Shown here one piece after another: positions 61,264 to 64,000 of a stretch of DNA of 64,000 nucleotides. The notes beneath the pieces were generated by a model. That model ran no database searches. It was not told the DNA's origin and saw nothing but the letters and a program-made list of their open reading frames with translations. Numbering within the stretch: position 1 is the first letter of the stretch; the number at the start of each line of letters is the position of its first letter. The DNA comes from Actinomycetota bacterium. GTDB lineage: Bacteria; Actinomycetota; Acidimicrobiia; Acidimicrobiales; Acidimicrobilacustridaceae. A program made the translations under genes and the position numbers. The stretch is taken from contig SYBH01000008.1 in the NCBI GenBank assembly GCA_005787345.1, positions 33,201 through 97,200 of the forward strand, read 5' to 3'.

Positions 61264-62076
61264 ATGAGCGAGGGGTATGCGTCACGTCCTGGGCTGCAAT
61301 GTGCCTTTGCCGATGGAGTACTCAGACTCACCTTTGACCGGGCCGACAAGCGAAATGCCCTAACCGATGAGATCGTCGAAGGCGTGATTCAGGCGATTGT
61401 TGCCGCCGGTACTGACGAGGCGGTTCGAGCCGTCGTACTTTCGGGAATTGGCGATCATTTCTGTTCCGGTTTTGACATCGTCGCTCGCAATATTCCGAGC
61501 GGAGGTCGTCCTCGGGTGGGAAGCATCCAACGTCGGCTCCCGGGACAAGCGAATCGACTGATTGCGCTGATGCTTCGTACGCAAGTCCCGATTATTTGCG
61601 TAGTTCGCGGATGGTCTGCGGGTATTGGTCTTGCACTTGCACTTGCTGCTGATTTCACACTTGCCGCGGACGATGCAAAATTTTGGGCACCGTTCCTAGA
61701 TCGGGGTTTCACCCCCGATAGCGGAATCACCTGGATGCTCCCCCGACGCGTTGGTGATGTTCGAGCTCGCGAGATGCTCCTTTTGGGGCGAGTGCTCACC
61801 GGTGTTGAAGCTGCAGAGTGTTCATTGATTCATGGGTCGATTGCATCCCCAGACCTTGATGCCGCCGCTGAATCCCTCATCTCCCAGTTGGCGACGGCGC
61901 CCACGGTTTCGCTGGGGCTGACGAAGTCTCTGCTTGCTGCATCGTCGACTGCGACATTGGAATCACAACTTCAGGACGAGGCGTTCTCGCTGGAACTCTC
62001 GTCACGGAGCGATGACTTCAAAGAGGGACTCCTTGCGTTCAAAGAAAAACGCAACCCTGACTACAAGGGCCGCTGA
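61264..62076 (+). CDS. Enoyl-CoA hydratase/isomerase family protein, 270 aa
   Basis: Crotonase-fold protein. HFCSGFDIVARN and RGWSAGIGLALALAADFTLA form the oxyanion hole. LDRGFTPDSGITWMLPRRVG is the active-site segment, with Asp at the position of the second catalytic Glu in standard hydratases and no first Glu, so it may be an isomerase or lyase rather than a typical hydratase. The ATG is near a TAGGGT element. Followed after 1 nt by the acyl-CoA dehydrogenase gene, and the next gene is another crotonase. Confidence 0.87.
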   Translation: MSEGYASRPGLQCAFADGVLRLTFDRADKRNALTDEIVEGVIQAIVAAGTDEAVRAVVLSGIGDHFCSGFDIVARNIPSGGRPRVGSIQRRLPGQANRLIALMLRTQVPIICVVRGWSAGIGLALALAADFTLAADDAKFWAPFLDRGFTPDSGITWMLPRRVGDVRAREMLLLGRVLTGVEAAECSLIHGSIASPDLDAAAESLISQLATAPTVSLGLTKSLLAASSTATLESQLQDEAFSLELSSRSDDFKEGLLAFKEKRNPDYKGR

Positions 62077-62077
62077 T

Positions 62078-63406
62078 GTGAAAGAGATGCCGAGTACAGC
62101 CTTGATTGATGTTCCGGATCTTGCCATCGCGCCTGGAAGCGACCTCAATGCGGCGGTTTCTGCGGTGCGAGATTGGATCAACTCGAACGTTCCCCGAGAT
62201 TGGCGTGACGCTGCGGATCGAGGTGGCGCTGCAGAGATACGTAAAGTCCGGAAGTTCTCAGACTACGAAGCCTGGTACCCAACGTTCGCTCGTTCTGGGT
62301 TAGCGGTTGCGACATGGCCTATTGCGTATGGCGGTCTTGGCCTTTCGTCAACGATTGCTCGCGCTATCGAAGCCGAACTCGCCCCATTCAATTTGGGTCG
62401 ACTCAACCCACTCGGACTCAATTTGGCGGCACCTGCATTGTTTGCTCACGGTACCGAGGAACAACGGTTGCGGTTTCTTCCGCCGATGGTTCGAAACGAA
62501 GAAGTTTGGTGTCAGCTCTTTAGTGAGCCAGGGGCTGGTTCTGATCTTGCGTCACTTGCGACTCGGGCCGAGCGTGACGGCGACGAATGGGTGCTGACCG
62601 GACAGAAAGTCTGGAGTACTTGGGCGCACCTTTCTGATTTCGGCGTTCTTCTTGCTCGTACCGATCCCGACCAACCGAAGAGGCAAGGCATTACGTATTT
62701 CCTCGTTGATCTACGTCAGCCCGGCGTGGAAGTGCGGTCATTGAGGCACATCACCGGCGAAATTGACTTCAATGAAACCTTTCTTGACGAGGTTCGTGTG
62801 CCCGATTTCAATCGGGTGGGAGCAATCGGAGATGGTTGGAATGTCGCCAACTCGACGCTGTCCGGAGAACGCCAGATGGTGTCAGGTTCCGGTTCAGGCG
62901 GCGTTGACCGCATAGGTGGTTCCGGCGCCGAATCACTCATTGCTCTTGCGAAGTCCAACGACGCTGCCAGTCGGGAAAACGGATGGTGCGATCCACTCGT
63001 ACGACAGGCGATCATGAAGGTTCTCAGCGAGGAATGGATTCGGGGCTGGACAAATCGACGAGTGCGGGCTGGCCTCAAGGCTGGCCGTGCGCCAGGCCCG
63101 GAGAGTTCTATTGGCAAAGTCCACCAAGGTTCATTGAATCAGCGCATTCAGTTGCTTGCAACTGACTTACTGGGAAGCGGCGCTCTTGCTTGGGACGCCG
63201 ATCAATCAGATGTCGACGACGTGGCGGCAAGGTACGCACTCACGCTCCCTCGTGAGGTCAAGGGAATGCTTCGAAGTCGAGCGAACACAATCGAAGGCGG
63301 CACAACCGAAGTGAATAAGAACATCGTTGGCGAGCGAGTTCTTGGCCTGCCGCGAGAAGCTGATCCTTGGAGTGGCGTTCCATGGCGAGATGTCCCGCGG
63401 AGTTGA
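62078..63406 (+). CDS. Acyl-CoA dehydrogenase, 442 aa
   Basis: FadE-type dehydrogenase with WCQLFSEPGAGSDLAS, WVLTGQKVWSTWAH and the end IEGGTTEVNKNIVGERVLGLP. The helix-G base is Glu264 in SGERQ. It is longer than usual because of an N-terminal part of about 45 residues (ALIDVPDLAIAPGSDLN). GTG at 62078 is preceded by CAAGGGCCGCTGAT; the ATG at 62087 is the alternative. Starts 1 nt after the hydratase stop and 3 nt before the next crotonase, forming an operon. It oxidises an acyl-CoA; substrate unknown. Confidence 0.92.
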   Translation: MKEMPSTALIDVPDLAIAPGSDLNAAVSAVRDWINSNVPRDWRDAADRGGAAEIRKVRKFSDYEAWYPTFARSGLAVATWPIAYGGLGLSSTIARAIEAELAPFNLGRLNPLGLNLAAPALFAHGTEEQRLRFLPPMVRNEEVWCQLFSEPGAGSDLASLATRAERDGDEWVLTGQKVWSTWAHLSDFGVLLARTDPDQPKRQGITYFLVDLRQPGVEVRSLRHITGEIDFNETFLDEVRVPDFNRVGAIGDGWNVANSTLSGERQMVSGSGSGGVDRIGGSGAESLIALAKSNDAASRENGWCDPLVRQAIMKVLSEEWIRGWTNRRVRAGLKAGRAPGPESSIGKVHQGSLNQRIQLLATDLLGSGALAWDADQSDVDDVAARYALTLPREVKGMLRSRANTIEGGTTEVNKNIVGERVLGLPREADPWSGVPWRDVPRS

Positions 63407-63409
63407 TGG

Positions 63410-64000
63410 ATGTACTCCACACTCGTAGTTGAACGACAGGGTCATGTTGCTTGGCTGATTTTCGACCGTCCTGATGTGGGGAACGCCATGGACTCAGTGA
63501 TGCTCACTGAAATTGAGCAAGCGTGGCAGGAGCTTGAGTCCGACCCTGAGGTGAGGGTAATCATTAACACCGGCAATGGGCGACTGTTCCAAACGGGTCT
63601 TGATGTGGTGCAACTCGCCAAAGACCGCGAAGCATTGAGAGAGCAGTCTCGCCGAACTCGCGACGCAGAACTTCGCTTGACCAGTTGGCATAACTCTGTC
63701 ACCAAGCCAGTGATTTGCGCAGTGAATGGCTTATGCGCAGGAGGTGGTCTGCACTTTGTCGCCGATGCAGACATCGTGATTGCTTCATCGGATGCTGCAT
63801 TTCTTGACCCGCATGTCTCTATCGGCCAAGTCACTTCCTATGAGGCGATTGGGCTTGCTCGGAAGATGCCGTTTGAGGCGGTGATGCGTATGGCGTTGAT
63901 GGGTCGCCATGAGCGGATGTCGGCGCAGCGGGCCTATGAACTCGGGATGATTAGTGAAGTTGTTGATCCTCCAGAGCGTTTGCGTGAGGTTGCCCAGGAG
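63410..64000 (+). CDS. Enoyl-CoA hydratase/isomerase family protein, 3' end cut by window
   Basis: 197 complete codons without stop reach the window edge. It reads MYSTLVVERQGHVAWLIFDR and contains LFQTGLDVVQLAKD and VNGLCAGGGLHFVADADIVI, the crotonase oxyanion segments. DPHVSIGQVTSYEAIGLARK is the active-site area, in which the usual PEIGL is PHVSI. Gln replaces the common Cys/Ala-Ser before GxD in the first loop. The ATG at 63410 is 3 nt after the dehydrogenase stop. It is third gene of the operon begun at 61264. Confidence 0.88.
   Translation, partial: MYSTLVVERQGHVAWLIFDRPDVGNAMDSVMLTEIEQAWQELESDPEVRVIINTGNGRLFQTGLDVVQLAKDREALREQSRRTRDAELRLTSWHNSVTKPVICAVNGLCAGGGLHFVADADIVIASSDAAFLDPHVSIGQVTSYEAIGLARKMPFEAVMRMALMGRHERMSAQRAYELGMISEVVDPPERLREVAQE

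Noticed and set aside
1-64000. CRISPR arrays, tRNA/rRNA genes, IS elements, integrases, phage genes
   Set aside because: No regularly spaced repeats, no cloverleaf-like gaps (nearly all gaps are below 250 bases) and no transposase or integrase motifs were found by eye.

Overview
The window looks like chromosomal DNA of an actinomycete, plausibly class Acidimicrobiia (Ilumatobacter-like). Reasons: a mid-50s percent G+C feel, frequent GTG/TTG starts, many lineage-typical SDR, acyl-CoA dehydrogenase, P450 and amidohydrolase genes, SHOCT-domain proteins, a RipA-like NlpC/P60 hydrolase and a large AftD-like arabinosyltransferase. The taxon is inference. Coding density is very high. Genes run in short, often translationally coupled operons on both strands. 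I see no rRNA, tRNA, CRISPR array, IS element, integrase or phage gene. The only gap above 300 bases (8934-9255) holds a candidate structured leader RNA.

Region 1 (1-29.6 kb) is catabolic and redox: six SDR/dehydrogenase-type enzymes, two cytochromes P450, a Baeyer-Villiger-type flavin monooxygenase, two stand-alone molybdopterin oxidoreductases, a class II aldolase, amidohydrolase 1, three SnoaL-like proteins, a pirin, an FMN oxidoreductase, enoyl-CoA hydratase, acyl-CoA dehydrogenase, thioesterase and MaoC hydratase. Housekeeping genes are interspersed: mug, a DEAD-box helicase, and an NlpC/P60 hydrolase behind a ydaO-like leader.

Region 2 (29.7-47.6 kb) is an envelope-glycan region: three integral-membrane acyltransferase-SGNH proteins, a polysaccharide deacetylase, two paralogous GT-C (GT39-like) glycosyltransferases sharing an unusual extracytoplasmic module, a GNAT protein and an AftD-like 1476-residue arabinofuranosyltransferase coupled to one acyltransferase. 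An HpaB-type flavin monooxygenase sits inside it, and an APH-type phosphotransferase closes it.

Region 3 (47.6-64 kb) is a CoA-thioester catabolic region: amidohydrolases 2 and 3, two acyl-CoA synthetases, three enoyl-CoA hydratases (one cut by the window end), a two-subunit acyl-CoA dehydrogenase pair plus a third acyl-CoA dehydrogenase, and two SDRs. It also holds a periplasmic-binding-protein-fold protein without signal peptide, coupled to a TetR regulator. Matching 16-bp palindromes (TTGAA-N6-TTCAA) lie in two divergent promoter regions here, with a half-site in a third, suggesting a local regulon. A separate GATTCAG triple repeat marks the divergent promoter at 61.2 kb.

The likely theme of regions 1 and 3 is oxidative, beta-oxidation-like breakdown of a branched or cyclic hydrophobic compound (steroid, terpenoid or similar). 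The substrate cannot be told from sequence alone.
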